From Silene latifolia (taxonomy: Eukaryota > Streptophyta > Magnoliopsida > Caryophyllales > Caryophyllaceae), in contig NC_133532.1 in the NCBI RefSeq assembly GCF_048544455.1, positions 13,084,948 to 13,148,947 of the forward strand: 64,000 nucleotides of DNA, written 5' to 3'. The position numbers and the translations under genes are program-made. Under the pieces are notes generated by a model. That model worked only from the letters and a program-made list of their open reading frames with translations, ran no database searches and had not been told where the DNA came from. Below are positions 1-11,888 of this stretch, in pieces; the stretch's first letter is position 1; every line of letters begins with the position of its first letter.

Positions 1-1043
1 CAACTATCCAAGGATGAACAAATGAAAGAGAAGCAAAGGAAAGGTGAACAATGAAAAGATGAACAATGGTGAAAATAACAACAACAAACAAACAACAACA
101 ACAATTTTAACATAAACAATCAAACAAACATGAAAGAAGAACAAAAAGTAAACAAATGAAAATAGGGAGAGAATTAATACCAACACAATAGCAAAAGAGG
201 AATTTGGATAGAAATAATAAAGAAGGAAATCCTTCAATCTTCTTACAAACCCAAATTCAATCACTATTTGATTGAAGAACTTCTCTAATTAGGGAAAGAT
301 TAACAAAGAGATTAACAAAGTTTTAAACTTGAAAGGGTAAATATTCTGGATCTAGGGTTGTGTGTACAAAAGGGTTTAAGAGGGGGTATTTATAGGCTTG
401 TACAAGATTAGGAAGAAAAGAGGAAGAAAAGAGAGAAAAGCCCAAATCTCGGGCCTGCTGCGTTTTTTTTGCACGTGCACCGCCGCCGGTGCTCAACCGG
501 CAAAACCGCGCAAGGAATTAAATTATCCGGCATTCGTGTTTTGCGGTGGGCACGGCTTGCCGGCCCGCCGGCAAAACACCTTCTTCAGGACTTCTTCTTC
601 TTCTTTGGGGTGCGAATCGGTTGACCGCCGCCGGTGCTCCAACCTAAGCAGCCGAGGTCAAGCTTGTTTTTCACCAAATTCTTCAATTAAATCTTCTAGT
701 TGTGTTCTACCGGTGGGCGGCTTGCCGCCCGCCGGCAAAAACACAGATCTTCACTTTTCTTCAACTTCTTAAGTAATTTCTGGGTGTGTTTTTGCCGGTG
801 GCTAGACCTCACGCAAAAACACACAGTTTACCATTTCTTCACCTCTTCTTTATGTAAAGGCAATGGGGTGCCTTTCTTGCCCCAATTTCTCTATACTTGG
901 ATCGTTTCCTACAAAAGGATACACAAGGTAACAAGTACGGGCATTGGGCACAAAATGCAAGGAAAAACACCCGAAACCGACTCGATACGAGTCGGTATGC
1001 ATAAAAGAAAGAGGGGAATTAGAAGTAAATTAATCGTATATCA
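1..1043 (-). repeat. Athila 3' LTR (partial, truncated by window edge)
   Basis: This stretch matches the right-hand LTR, with position 4 corresponding to 13603, and ends at the LTR border next to the polypurine tract. Outside five GC-rich blocks the two LTRs are almost identical by eye. Inside those blocks (about 460-510, 535-580, 610-655, 703-755 and 790-825) they differ strongly. A minus-strand TATA box (TATAAATA) lies at 387-395. The palindrome CCGACTCG-ATA-CGAGTCGG is at 977-995. About half of the LTR is outside the window. Confidence 0.93.
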
Positions 1044-1058
1044 AACCTCCCCACACTT
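1044..1058 (-). other. Athila polypurine tract
   Basis: On the minus strand AAGTGTGGGGAGGTT lies directly before the LTR start TGATATACG. This is the expected place for the primer of plus-strand DNA synthesis. Confidence 0.85.
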
Positions 1059-2145
1059 AAACCTTACTCGTCCCCGAGTAAGTCCCAAAACCAAATGTAC
1101 AAAGCATTATTATGATAGATATGGAGAGTGGATGCACAATATAAGCATCACTCAACTAGACTACTACTTAAGCCGATCGAGTATTAGCGCACTCAACGCC
1201 CCTTCAACTCACAATTTGACACTCATGAGGGGAGAGTGCCCTATTGCAAGGCAAGTTGGGTCTTTCTACAAAACTTTCGACACATTCATCATGAAAGCAC
1301 GTAATCAACAAATAGAATGCATCTAACAAAATGATCCACTTTCCTCATCTAAGTGGCCGAATCTTTCAAATAACAAAACACGGTCTTGGTCGGGAGTACC
1401 GTCTCAGAAGTGCCAATTGAGGTGCCAACCCCCTAAATGTGACAAAAGCAACCCTTGCGTGACCAATGCTCAAGAAACAAATTCGAGAGCGGGGAAAGGG
1501 GAGAAAGGCAAGTCCGCCGAGAATTACAAAACCGACACAAGATTCAACCGAAGGACCCATGACTAAGGGGACCAAGGCAACGACATCCTCACGGTTTTCA
1601 CCCGTCAGTCAATGAAAGAACAAGGTGATTTTTGTAACAAATAGTAACCAAAATCACTCGACTAACTCAACTAGCGAAAACGTGCCCGCAATCTAATGTG
1701 TAAGATCGTCCTATGTCCAATGTAATGCAAACAATGGCAAAATGCACACAAAAATGAAGCAAGGGTTACAACGGGGCTAAGGAGTAGGTCGAAACGGGAT
1801 TGGTGCAAGCACCGTTTGGACATGTGGGGCTCAAATCAAGAATCGTCGACACATCACATCCCATCTCTTATTGCAACACATGAGACACGTCTATGCCCTA
1901 ACATAGCATTGATGACCAAAACTATGCAAAAATTGCATAAACCCAACTCAAGAAGGAAAAATTTGATAAAACTCCTTTTATTTCAACAAATGGTAACGTC
2001 TACACCGTAACAACGACTCGGTTTTCCAAGCCATGCAAAAAATGTGTAAACCCGACTCATCTTTGGAAAAACATCAATTTGCCCCTTTTTATTTAGCAAC
2101 GGCTTTTTCTACCCCTTTAAATGATGAGTAGGGGTGTTGCTTGCC

Positions 2146-2177
<32 letters not shown>

Positions 2178-4054
2178 CCTTTTTTTTTTCTTGACAACAA
2201 ACAAATATATACAACACAACACATTTTTTGATTTTTCATGACTTTTTCACTTTTCTATTTTGCTTTTCATTTCTTTTTCAAAACCTCTTATTTATATACA
2301 AAACCAAATTTACATCGAAATCCGACCCAAGTGGACGTGCAAGCCATCCACCGTCACGACCCAAATCACCTCCTACAACACAACTACAAAAACCGACCAA
2401 TTCTTGATTCGGGAAGGGTGGTTATGGGAATGTAGCTATTTAGGTGGGTTTGCCAAATGAAAAGGCTAAGCTCAAAGGGGGTGAATCAAAAAGGGAAACA
2501 ATGTAGGGGGAGAAAACGAGGCTATTTGGCTATGTGAGGTTTATAAAAACTGATTTTTACTTCATATCATGCGCACGAAAATGTAATGCAAATTCACGGT
2601 CTAAGGACGATGCGACACACTTATGCGTAGTGATGTGACACGCCTCGCGAGGAGGCCTACTCTCAAACCTAGATGAGGGCGGGGTATGAATGTACCCACC
2701 CTAGGAGGCTCTACCCTTACCTTTGAGTAGCTAAGTCGAGCCAAAGGTCTAGTCTACGGCCCTAGGTCTCACAAGATCGGTCTAAACTCATTGGTCAAGC
2801 CCTCCTTCCTCGGCTAACTAAGAGGCCACGGGTGCGAGTCACGAGGAGGGGAAATGCACAATTGGGCACATTAGTTCATCATGGGGGTACTTGGTTCCCT
2901 TCCCTTGACCATGTTCTTCCATAAAAAAAAATTATATACAAACTCAATGCAAAGAGAAAGAAATGCAACATATATTTACATGTGAACAAATGTATGCGGA
3001 AATTTAAACAAACATGAAATGAAACGTGCAACAAATTGGCTAACCCTAGCAGCACATCAACACCAAAAATCCAAACGGTCTCCCAAGGAGACACCCAAAG
3101 CAACAAAATTCCCATTCTCCTTCAAAATATCCAAGATACCAAAAAGAAAGAATAGTAAAAGGAGCAAGAGGTAGGAAGGATTATACCAAGCGGTCTTCTA
3201 GCTCCTTTTTTGCCTCAAGTGGTCGATGCGCCAAGCCAAAAGGTTAGACAAAACATATATATACAATGCAAATTTTTTGAATTTTTCAGAAATTTTTCAA
3301 TTTTTAGGCATTTTATCTAATTTATAAACATTTACAATTATAAACAAATATTCACAAGAGTGGATATTTCCCTCCCCACACTTGAGATGTACATTGTCCT
3401 CAATGGACAAAAGCATAGGGAGTGAATAACAAAAAGAAATGAACATATTTTTTTGATTTTTGATTTTTCAAAGGGAAAAATAACATATTTTTGTGATTTT
3501 TGTTTTCGGAAAATTAAAAAGACATATTTTTGGTGATTTTTGATATAAGAACTCCCTCCCCACACTTATTTATTTACATTACTTCCAAATGGAAATAAAT
3601 GTGTGGAGGGAATTCAAATTAAAAGACATGTTTTTGTTTTTTTTAGGCCCTACCCACACTTATTTATAGACATGGGAGGGCAATTTAGTGAAATAAAATA
3701 ACATGTTTTTGCTGTTTTTTTTTTTTATCATTTTTCAATTTTTAGTTGGTTTTTTTTTTATTTTGAAAATGCAATGCATGCTCTATTCTATATGCAAAAT
3801 TTAAATGACAATGCAAGTTATGCTAACTGAATGCAATTACTAAATTTGACAATATAATACAAATTTGAAATCTAATGCAATCCTATATGAATGCAACTAA
3901 ATGAATTATCAACTAAATGCATGCGAAAAATTAAACGTGAAGGAGAGAATTTGGATAAAAGGGAGAGATCGTACTTGTCATTTGGATTGAATATAAGGAG
4001 CATACCAAAGGCTTTGGATTGAAAAGGGAGGATAAATATCCATCAACTCGGGGA
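1059..4054 (-). other. Athila 3' non-coding region between ATHILA ORF and PPT
   Basis: About 3 kb of AT-rich sequence without a credible coding region. It has T-rich runs (2155-2190, 3430-3530, 3715-3770), with the trinucleotide-like pattern GATTTTT repeated near 3450-3540. Short ORFs here have no recognisable domains. Near-copies of the polypurine tract occur near 3371, 3555 and 3650. Long non-coding tails are common in Athila elements. Confidence 0.8.
3371..3567 (-). repeat. Internal polypurine-tract-like copies
   Basis: CCTCCCCACACTT occurs at 3371-3383 and 3555-3567, and a weaker CTACCCACACTT lies near 3650. The true polypurine tract at 1046-1058 carries the same 13 bases. On the minus strand each reads AAGTGTGGGGAGG. 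They could be secondary primer sites or remnants of local duplications; the sequence does not decide. Confidence 0.6.
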
Positions 4055-5785
4055 CTAAGACCCCATCTCATCATCATCATCTTCATCATTGTTATCTCCG
4101 GTAGTAAAGTCGGAGCTTTGAATCAAATCATCGGGGTTGAAGGTGAAATTTCCTCCACTACCGCCGACACCCGGGAAACCACCCGTGAAATCGCCACTCA
4201 TATTCATCACGCCGCTATCTCCTCCCGTGAAACCACCACCGGATCCCGACGCACCCGCATCACTAGCAAAATACGGCCGGACTCCCCCTAACCATTGGGC
4301 ATCATGACCCTCCGGACGATGCTCGGGCCTAGGGGGAAAAACAGGGGCCGCAAAGTAGTCCGGTTGGAGGTTAAAACCTCCGCGGACTATACTCCCATCC
4401 GCTCTCGGGTAGTTCCCATCGGGCCAAGTGAAGTAGGAGGGGTGAGGGTCCTTATAGCTCACGTAATCCCGTCGACAAAAATCATCATAGATGGGATAAG
4501 TACCGGTAGCTTGATCATAGTATATCCGGTCCAACTTTCTCCCCAAAATGTCCCTCTCACTAGCGGCTTTCGCCGTGGCAATGTCCATCCTCTCCATCCA
4601 CTCGGTGAGAGATGGTGGTAAGGGAGGATAAGTAGGTTGGCCCGAGGAGGAGGAGTCCCCTTGTTGAAATTGCCAAGGTGGTGGTTGGTGAGTTTGCGGC
4701 ATTTGGTATTGAAGGGAAGATGGGGTGTTCACTCGACGGTCTCGTGAATAAACACGAGTAGGATTAGGGGGAGGTTGGTCGGTGGGTGCCTCCGCTTGAA
4801 TTGGGAGGAGGTAATCATCTTTATCTTTCTCAATTTTAACGGCGGTTACATTTGGAAGCCGGATGGAGTTCTTGTGATTGATTTGCCAATATTCAAGGCC
4901 GTCGTCGGGGTTCTCTTTGAGCCACTCAAGCTTTGTAGTCAAGTAGTGCTTTGACAAGTAAGTGTCCCCGGTTATCCAATTCATCGTGGAAAGGTCAACC
5001 GGACGGTCCATGTTACGGGCAATTCGGGTGATCATGCCACCCACATGTATCGGGACTTTGTGCCCCGGGGAACTTGCAATCTTGGATAGGTTAAGGGCTA
5101 GGTAGTGAGCCACATTAATTCGGAAGGGGGTAGGTTTCGTGAACAAGTAGGACCCCAATATTTCAAGCTCGTGGGTCCTAAACACCCATGGCTCATCCAC
5201 CGCAAGAACGGTGCACTCCATACATCTATGCCACACCCGAATGACGGGATTGTGGCAACTTATCGCGGGCCTTTTCACCCCAACTTGATCATCAAGGCCC
5301 GAAATCGCCTTCCATACACGGGAATAGTGAAAATCAGCGGGCGGGGTATGCGACGTCGCATTTTCCAGCCCAAAAATTTGAGCCAACCGACCCAAAGTGA
5401 TGTTGTGTTCCCGGTTCATGAGTCTAAAGCTAAGGGTAGCCACCATGTTTTATTGCCGGTGTTTGGTAATCTTAAGACTACTCAAAAATTCCCATGTGAT
5501 CCGAGGGTAAGTATACTCATGCATTGTAAATATCCCCCTCATACCACACCCCGTAAATAAAGCTTCCGTCTCCCTAGCAATCCCAAGGGTAGACAAAGAC
5601 GGATGATGAAGAAACTTAGTAGGGGTGAGGGGACGATTTTTGAAGAGAATAAACTTACCCTTCTGAGTTGGTGTGGCAAACTCGACTGTGGGAAAGTCCG
5701 GATCGGGGTATGTATCGGTTGTTGCTTGAGCAATCAATGCCGCTTGGTCCCTTGCTATATCTGCTCTTGTTCTTCTTCCGACCAT
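4055..5785 (-). pseudogene. ATHILA ORF (ATHILA ORF-1 family protein), split by a stop
   Basis: The protein reads from an ATG at 5785 (MVGRRTRADIARDQ) to a stop at 4055. It resembles the ATHILA ORF-1 family of plant retrotransposons, with signature stretches such as MHEYTYPRITWEFLSSLKIT and LNREHN-like FRLMNREHNITLG. A TAA at 5450-5452 interrupts it; the same frame continues at once (AAC, then ATG at 5446), so this is a single stop rather than a frameshift. A C-to-T change from CAA would produce it. The C-terminal third is rich in Pro, Gly and Ser and ends in a run of Asp and Glu. The role of this protein is unknown; in Athila it occupies the place of an envelope gene, but I see no signal peptide or membrane segment. 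Sequence upstream of 5785 in the same frame is leader that runs into the hairpin array. Confidence 0.85.
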
Positions 5786-5949
5786 CTTGATGATTGGAGT
5801 AGATTGGTGAAGGTTGGAGGAAGTTTGATTAAGTTTTGATGGAGTTAGGGTTGAAAAAGGGGGGAAATAATGGAGGAGTGAAGGAGGAAGAAAGAAGAAA
5901 TGAAATGAGGAAAAAGGGTGTGTTCGTGTTTTAATTTGCGTCTGATGAT

Positions 5950-6495
5950 GTGTTTTGCCGGTTGGCGAACCGGCAGCCGGTCTGCCGGTAAAACGCATTT
6001 CCCAATTTTCTATTTTTCGAATTTCTCCTTCTAAATTTTTGACCTCGCTGCTGGTGGACCAACCGGCTGCCGGTCCACCGGCAAATCACTCCTCTCAAAT
6101 AATTTTCCCTGGCACCAGGTGTGTTATACCGGTGAGCCGGCTGCCGCCCTACCGGTAAAACACACTCCAACTCAAATTTTGACTTCCCAGCTTCAAGGCA
6201 TGAGTGTCTTGCCGGTGAGCCGGCTGCCGGCCTACCGGCAAAACACTCCTCTTCACCAATTTTCAATCTTTCTAAGTCATCAGGTGTGTCCTGCCGGTGG
6301 GCCGGCTGCCGGCCTGCCGGCAGAACACACTCCCAATCATCAATCCTTCATTTTTTCATCTTGCCAGGTGTGTTATGCCGGTGAGCCGGCTGCCGGCCTA
6401 CCGGTAAAACACACCATTACTTCAATTTTTCAACAATTTGGCTTGACCTCGCTACCGGTGGACCAACCGGCTGCCGGTCCACCGGCAAAACACAA
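5950..6495. repeat. Array of seven GC-rich hairpins, period about 80 bp
   Basis: Seven quasi-palindromes lie at about 5950-5995, 6046-6089, 6121-6165, 6203-6247, 6285-6330, 6368-6413 and 6447-6495. The typical form is GTGTTNTGCCGGTG, then GCCGGCTGCCGGC, then CTGCCGGCAAAACAC, so the outer arms GTGTTTTGCCGG / CCGGCAAAACAC pair and the centre forms a second stem. The spacers are AT-rich and unrelated in sequence. The array fills the gap between pol and the ATHILA ORF, and related units recur in the LTRs. No known feature type fits it. Confidence 0.9.
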
Positions 6496-6809
6496 CACAC
6501 AGCTATTTTTCGTTGTGTTCTTCCAATTTGCTCAATTTTTCTTCAACTCGGGATTCGAGCTTTTTCATTGACCCCGGGATTCATGTTTTCCACAACTACT
6601 CCAACGCATGATGTCGGGATTTCGGGTCAACGAAAATAATGCTTGTGTTCTTCAAAAGTGACCTCCGTCACCAATCCAAATAGACAAAATACGACTCCAA
6701 ATCTCTCACTACTAGTCTAGAATGCAAGCTATATACAAAGATGCATGGGTTGCCTCCCATGAAGCGCCCTTGTTTTATGTCGTAGGCTCGACGGAGTTAT
6801 GATTAACAA

Positions 6810-8552
6810 TCAATAATTTTGAAGATAGGTAGCTATGGAGCTCACATTCTTGATGATAGGGGTTCCGGCAACATAGTGCTTGAGCCTTTGCCCGTTCACC
6901 TTGAAGGATTGATCTCCATCTGATATTTCAATGGCGCCATGTGGAAAGACTCGGACCACGGTGAAGGGTCCCGACCACTTAGACTTGAGCTTCCCCGCGA
7001 ACAACTTGAACCTTGAGTTAAAGAGGAGAACCAACTCTCCCTCCTTGAACTCTCTCCGAATGATAGCCTTGTCATGGAATCTTTTGGTCCTCTCCTTATA
7101 CAATCTAGAGCTCTCATAAGCCTCTAGCCTAAATTCTTCAAGCTCATTGATGTCAAGTAGTCGCTTCTCTCCGGCGCTCTTCAAGTCAAAGTTAAGGAGT
7201 CGGATGGCCCAATGCGCTTTGTGCTCTAACTCAACCGGCAAATGACAAGGCTTCCCGTACACCAACCGGAACGGTGAAGTTCCTATTGGTGTTTTGAATG
7301 CGGTCCGGTAAGCCCACAATGCATCATTGAGCTTGGTTGACCAATCTTTCCGTGACCGGCTCACGGTCTTTTCAAGGATCATCTTGATCTCGCGGTTAGA
7401 GATTTCGGCTTGGCCGTTAGCTTGTGGGTGATAGGCAAGACTCCGCCTATGTTGCACCCCATGTTTCTTGAGTAGAGCATCAAGAGTCCTTTCCCGAAAA
7501 TGAGTTCCACGGTCACTAATCACAATTCGTGGAACCCCAAACCGTGGGAATATTATCGTCTCCATGAGTTTGGTCACTGATTTTGCGTCACAAGTCTTTG
7601 TTGGGATTGCTTCCACCCATTTGCTCACGTAGTCCACCGCTACAAGGATATACTCATTCCCATTTGATGAGGGAAAAGGGCCTTGATAGTCAATGCCCCA
7701 TACATCGAATACCTCCACTTCAAGTATGTAGTTCATTGGCATTTCATGCCTCTTTGAAATGTTACCGCTTCTTTGGCATTTGTCACACCCCTTGACATAG
7801 CTTGCCACATCATGGAATAAAGAAGGCCAATAAAAACCACATTGAAGTACCCTTGCGGCGGTTTTTCGTGAACTACCATGCCCTCCACTTGGCATGTCAT
7901 GGCAATGAGAGATTATGGGTTTTACCTCTTCATTCGGGATGCATCTTCTAATTATCCCATCCGCACAAGACTTGTAAAGGCATGGTTCCTCCCAAAAATA
8001 TTGCTTAAGATCGTGAAAGAATTTCTTCTTCTTATGGGAGTCATAACCATGTGGGATGACCCCGTATACCAAGTAATTGACATAATCCGCGTACCAAAGG
8101 ACATCCATCAAAGCAAGTGCGAATAATTGATCATCCGGCAAGGAGTCATCAATTGGCAATCCATCCTTACCCTTCACATGTAATAGCCGAGAAAGATGAT
8201 CGGCTACCACATTTTCCACACCCTTCTTGTCTCGAATTTCAATATCAAACTCTTGTAGCAAAAGTATCCACCGAATCAAGCGTGGTTTTGACTCCTTCTT
8301 GATTAGCAAGTGCCTCAATGCCGTGTGATCGGTGTGTACAATTACCTTAGAGCCCACCAAATAAGAACGAAACTTGTTCATGGCATATATGACCGCCAAA
8401 AGCTCCTTTTCGGTGGTGGTGTAGTGTGATTGAGCTTCATCCAAGGTCTTGCTTGCATAATATATGGCATGAAGTTTACCATTCTTCCTTTGTCCAAGCA
8501 CCGCTCCCACCGCTACATCACTAGCATCGCACATCAACTCAAAAGGTTCTCC
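6810..8552 (-). pseudogene. pol: Athila pol, RNase H and integrase part
   Basis: This is the C-terminal half of the polyprotein, open from just after a stop at 8553-8555 to the natural stop at 6810. RNase H comes first ([18 protein letters not shown], later [10 protein letters not shown] near 8330). Integrase follows, with an HHCC zinc region ([11 protein letters not shown] then CDKCQRSGN, about 7900-7760) and a DDE core: Asp in WGIDYQGPF near 7695, Asp in VISDRGTHF near 7515 and Glu in [12 protein letters not shown] near 7400. The C-terminal part ([20 protein letters not shown]) is typical of plant gypsy integrases. There is no ATG at the start: it belongs to the upstream frame and is cut off by the TGA. 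All catalytic residues I can place are present. Confidence 0.93.
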
Positions 8553-11500
8553 TCAAGTGGGAGGTTGTATAATTGGAGAGGTGATGAGAGCTTCCTTCAA
8601 CCTATTGAAAGCATCCAAACACTCATTAGTAAATTCAAATGGCACATCTTTTCCAAGCAACAATGTTAAGGGTCGGGCAATCAAAGAAAAATCCTTGATA
8701 AATCTCCGGTAAAAACCGGCATGCCCAAGAAAACTTCTAATTCCTTTAACATTAGTGGGAGGGGGTAAAGTTTTAATCACTTCTATCTTGGCTTGATCAA
8801 CTTCCAAGCCTTTACTTGACACTACATGACCCAAAACAACCCCGGATGTCACCATGAAGTGACATTTCTCCCAATTCAAGACTAGACCACTCTCTTGACA
8901 TCTTTTCAAGACCTTACCCAAATTAGCTAGACATCCATCAAATGAGGTGCCTACGACGGAGAAATCGTCCATAAAAACCTCCATGATATTCTCAACATAT
9001 TCGGAAAATATAGCTAGCATGCATCTTTGAAACGTGGCCGGCGCATTGCAAAGCCCAAAGGGCATGCGCCTATAAGCAAAGGTGCCAAACGGGCACGTGA
9101 AGGTGGTCTTTTCTTGGTCATTAGGGTGAATCGGGATTTGGAAAAATCCCGAAAACCCATCAAGGTAGCAAAAATGAGAGTGTTGGGCAAGTCTTTCCAA
9201 CATTTGGTCAAGGAAAGGGAGGGGGAAATGGTCTTTCCTAGTTGCCTTGTTGAGGCGCCTATAGTCTATACACATTCTCCACCCGGTTGTGACTCTTGTT
9301 GGAATTAACTCATTCTTATCATTGGTGACTCCGCCCTTCTTTGGCACAACATGCACCGGGCTCACCCATGCACTATCGGAGATAGGGTAAATTATGCTTG
9401 CATCATAGAGCTTCAACACCTCCTTCCTAACCACTTCCTTCATAGCGGGGTTAAGGCGGCGTTGAGGCTCAATGGAAGATGCACTCTTATCTTCCAAGTG
9501 AATGCGATGGGTGCAAAAAGAAGGGCTAATCCCCTTAATATCATCAATTGAGTACCCAATGACATCCTTGTACTTTCTTACAACATCAAGTAACTTTTGA
9601 AGTTCGGTGTCATTGATTGCACTATTGACAATAATAGGGTAAGTGTCATTAGGGCCAAGGAAAGCATGTTTAAGAGTAGAGGGAAGAGGTTTCAACTCCA
9701 CTTGAGGAGGCGTGGATCTCTCCTCCTTTTTACTATCTCCTCTCAAGCTTTCAAATTCTTTGTCCGGGTCTTCTTCAATTGTTGCTTCCATAGCTAAAGC
9801 ATACTCCCGGTGCTCCTTGCAATCCTTTACCTTGCCCTCAAGGAACCCTTGCAAACCCTTGTCTTCATCAAATTTCTTCATATCAACCCATTCTTCTACC
9901 ACATCAATCATATAACAAGACTTTTCTTCCGAAGGCTCTTTCATAGCCTTGTTCAAGGAGAATTCAACCTTATCTTCACCCACTTGCAAAGAAAGCTTCT
10001 CATTCTTCACATCAATCATGGCACCCCCCGTAGCAAGGCAAGGGCGCCCCAATATGATGGGAATATTTGAGTCTTCGGGGATGTCCATTACATAGAAGTC
10101 ACATGGAAATGCAAGTTTCCCCACCTTGAGTGGGACATCCTCCACAAGACCAATCGGGTATCTTACCGACCTATCCGCAAGTTGGAGAGAGACCTTTGTT
10201 GGTGAAAGCTCATAACCTTTCAACTTCTTGAAAATTTTGAGGGGCATAAGACTAATGCTTGCCCCCAAATCACACAAAGCCCTCTCAATGTGCACGGTCC
10301 CAATCTTACAAGGTATGGAGAAGCTCCCCGGGTCTTTAAGCTTTTGAGGAGCCTCATTCATGAGAATTGCACTACACTCCTTGGATAAGTTCACCGTGGT
10401 TGTCGGGCTCAAGGAGTTTTTGTTTGAGATGAGCTCCTTCAAGAACTTTCCATAGCTTGGAATCTCCTTTACGACATCAATGAAAGGCATGGTAATGTTG
10501 ATACCCTTCATCATGTCCATGAACTTCCCATACTTTTGTTCAAGTTTGGCTCTTGCCAACCTTTGTGGAAAGGGGATTGGTGGCACATAAGTTCTTACAA
10601 CTTGTTGTTGAGGCTCTTCAACCACCTTTGTTGGTTCATCAATCACTCTTGGAGTTTCCACAACAACTTCCACGAGTTCATATTCTCCCTCCTTTTCTTC
10701 AATTACCTTAGGAGGTTCAACCACAACTTGAGGTTTAATGACATCACCCGGTCTACTACTCTTCCTCTTCTTGACAAATTCCCGGTCTTCCAAATCTCTA
10801 CCACTCCTCAAGTGGATAGCATTCATGGTTTTCGGATTTTCCTCGGTTTTACCCGGGAATTTCCCTTGGGAGGCTTGTAGTTGGCTCATTTGGGTAGCCA
10901 ATTGGGAGATTTGGTTGTCCGTCATCCGTTGAGAAGCTTGCATTTGGGTTCTAAGTTGGTTGATGGATGTGGTTGTCTCTTCTTGTTTTTGAGTGGTATG
11001 GTTGATGAATTGTGTTTGAGATGTCATCATTTGTTCCATCATGAGTTCCATGTTTGACTTTGGTTGGGTGGGTTGTTGGAATGGTTGGAAATTTTGTTGG
11101 AAAGGTTGGGTGGTTTGTTGGAAAGGTTGGGTGGAGGGTGGGTTAAGTGATTGAAATTGTTGTCTAGGTTGGAAGGTTCTTCCTTGGAAACCCGGTGGAC
11201 CTTGATTGAATGTTGTGTTTTGTTTTTGAGTTTGGAAGTTTGGTTGTTGTGACTTTTGTTGGAAGGTTGGGTTTTGGACATTTTGAGAGCCATAAGAGAA
11301 GTTTGGGTGGGCTCTCAATCCGGGGTGATATTGGTTGTTGTTAAATGCTTGCTTTGCCGGACTAGACTCCCATATCCCGTTCACTTGCTCCATACAATTG
11401 CCATCTCCAACCACCAAAGGACACTCATTGGGTGGGTGCCCTTGGTCTCCACAAAGTTTACAACTATAGACTTGGTTCCTCATAGAAGAATTGCTAGATG

Positions 11501-11888
11501 TTTTGCTTGAGCTCATCAAGGCAACTTGTTGTTTAAGCTCTTCTATCATCTCTTTTACCTCCACATTGTTGGCCGATTCGACCGTTGACTTCCCTTTCCT
11601 CTTGTGCCTATCGTTGTTCCAATGAAAGGTACGAGAAGCCATTTCTTCAATAAGCTCTTTCGCCGTCTTGTGATGTATCTTATTCAAAGCCCCCTTCCCC
11701 GAGCCGGAATCAAGGTTCATCTTCATCTCATTGTTTAACCCTTCATAGAAATTGTTGATGAGCTCATCATCCCCAATACCGTGGTGAGGACATAGCCTTT
11801 GGAGGCCCTTGTACCTCTCCCATGCTTCATAAAGGGTCTCATCTTCTTGTTGGGTGAACCCTTGGAGCTCACTCTTGATTCTTGCGGT
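8553..11888 (-). pseudogene. gag-pol: Athila gag C-terminus, protease and reverse transcriptase
   Basis: This frame continues gag after the frameshift near 11888. It carries a CX2CX4HX4C zinc knuckle (CKLCGDQGHPPNEC, about 11462-11421), a Gln/Pro/Thr-rich linker, an aspartic protease site (CDLGASISLMP near 10270) and a reverse transcriptase with VFMDDFSVVG near 8970 as its YXDD-type catalytic box. It ends at TGA (8553-8555). The next codons in the same frame read [11 protein letters not shown], where related elements usually have a Trp before the RNase H start, so TGG-to-TGA is the likely cause. The break separates RT from RNase H and integrase. Apart from the breaks the frame is long and clean (over 1,050 codons), which suggests recent insertion. 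Confidence 0.93.

Noticed and set aside
398-1326. Two overlapping ORFs in the left Athila LTR
   Set aside because: They run against the element direction through hairpins and LTR sequence, do not match the right LTR frame and have no domain.
3338-3565. ORF with KIKKIC-type repeats
   Set aside because: Low-complexity T-rich repeat in the Athila tail; it contains the polypurine-like copies and no domain.
5450-5452. Programmed stop readthrough in the ATHILA ORF
   Set aside because: The TAA is followed by AAC, not a known readthrough context, and pol carries similar stops. Mutation is simpler.
5950-6495. CRISPR-like regular repeats
   Set aside because: Spacing is regular, but this is a plant nuclear transposon. 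The repeats are imperfect double hairpins and the spacers are AT-rich element sequence; no cas genes are present.
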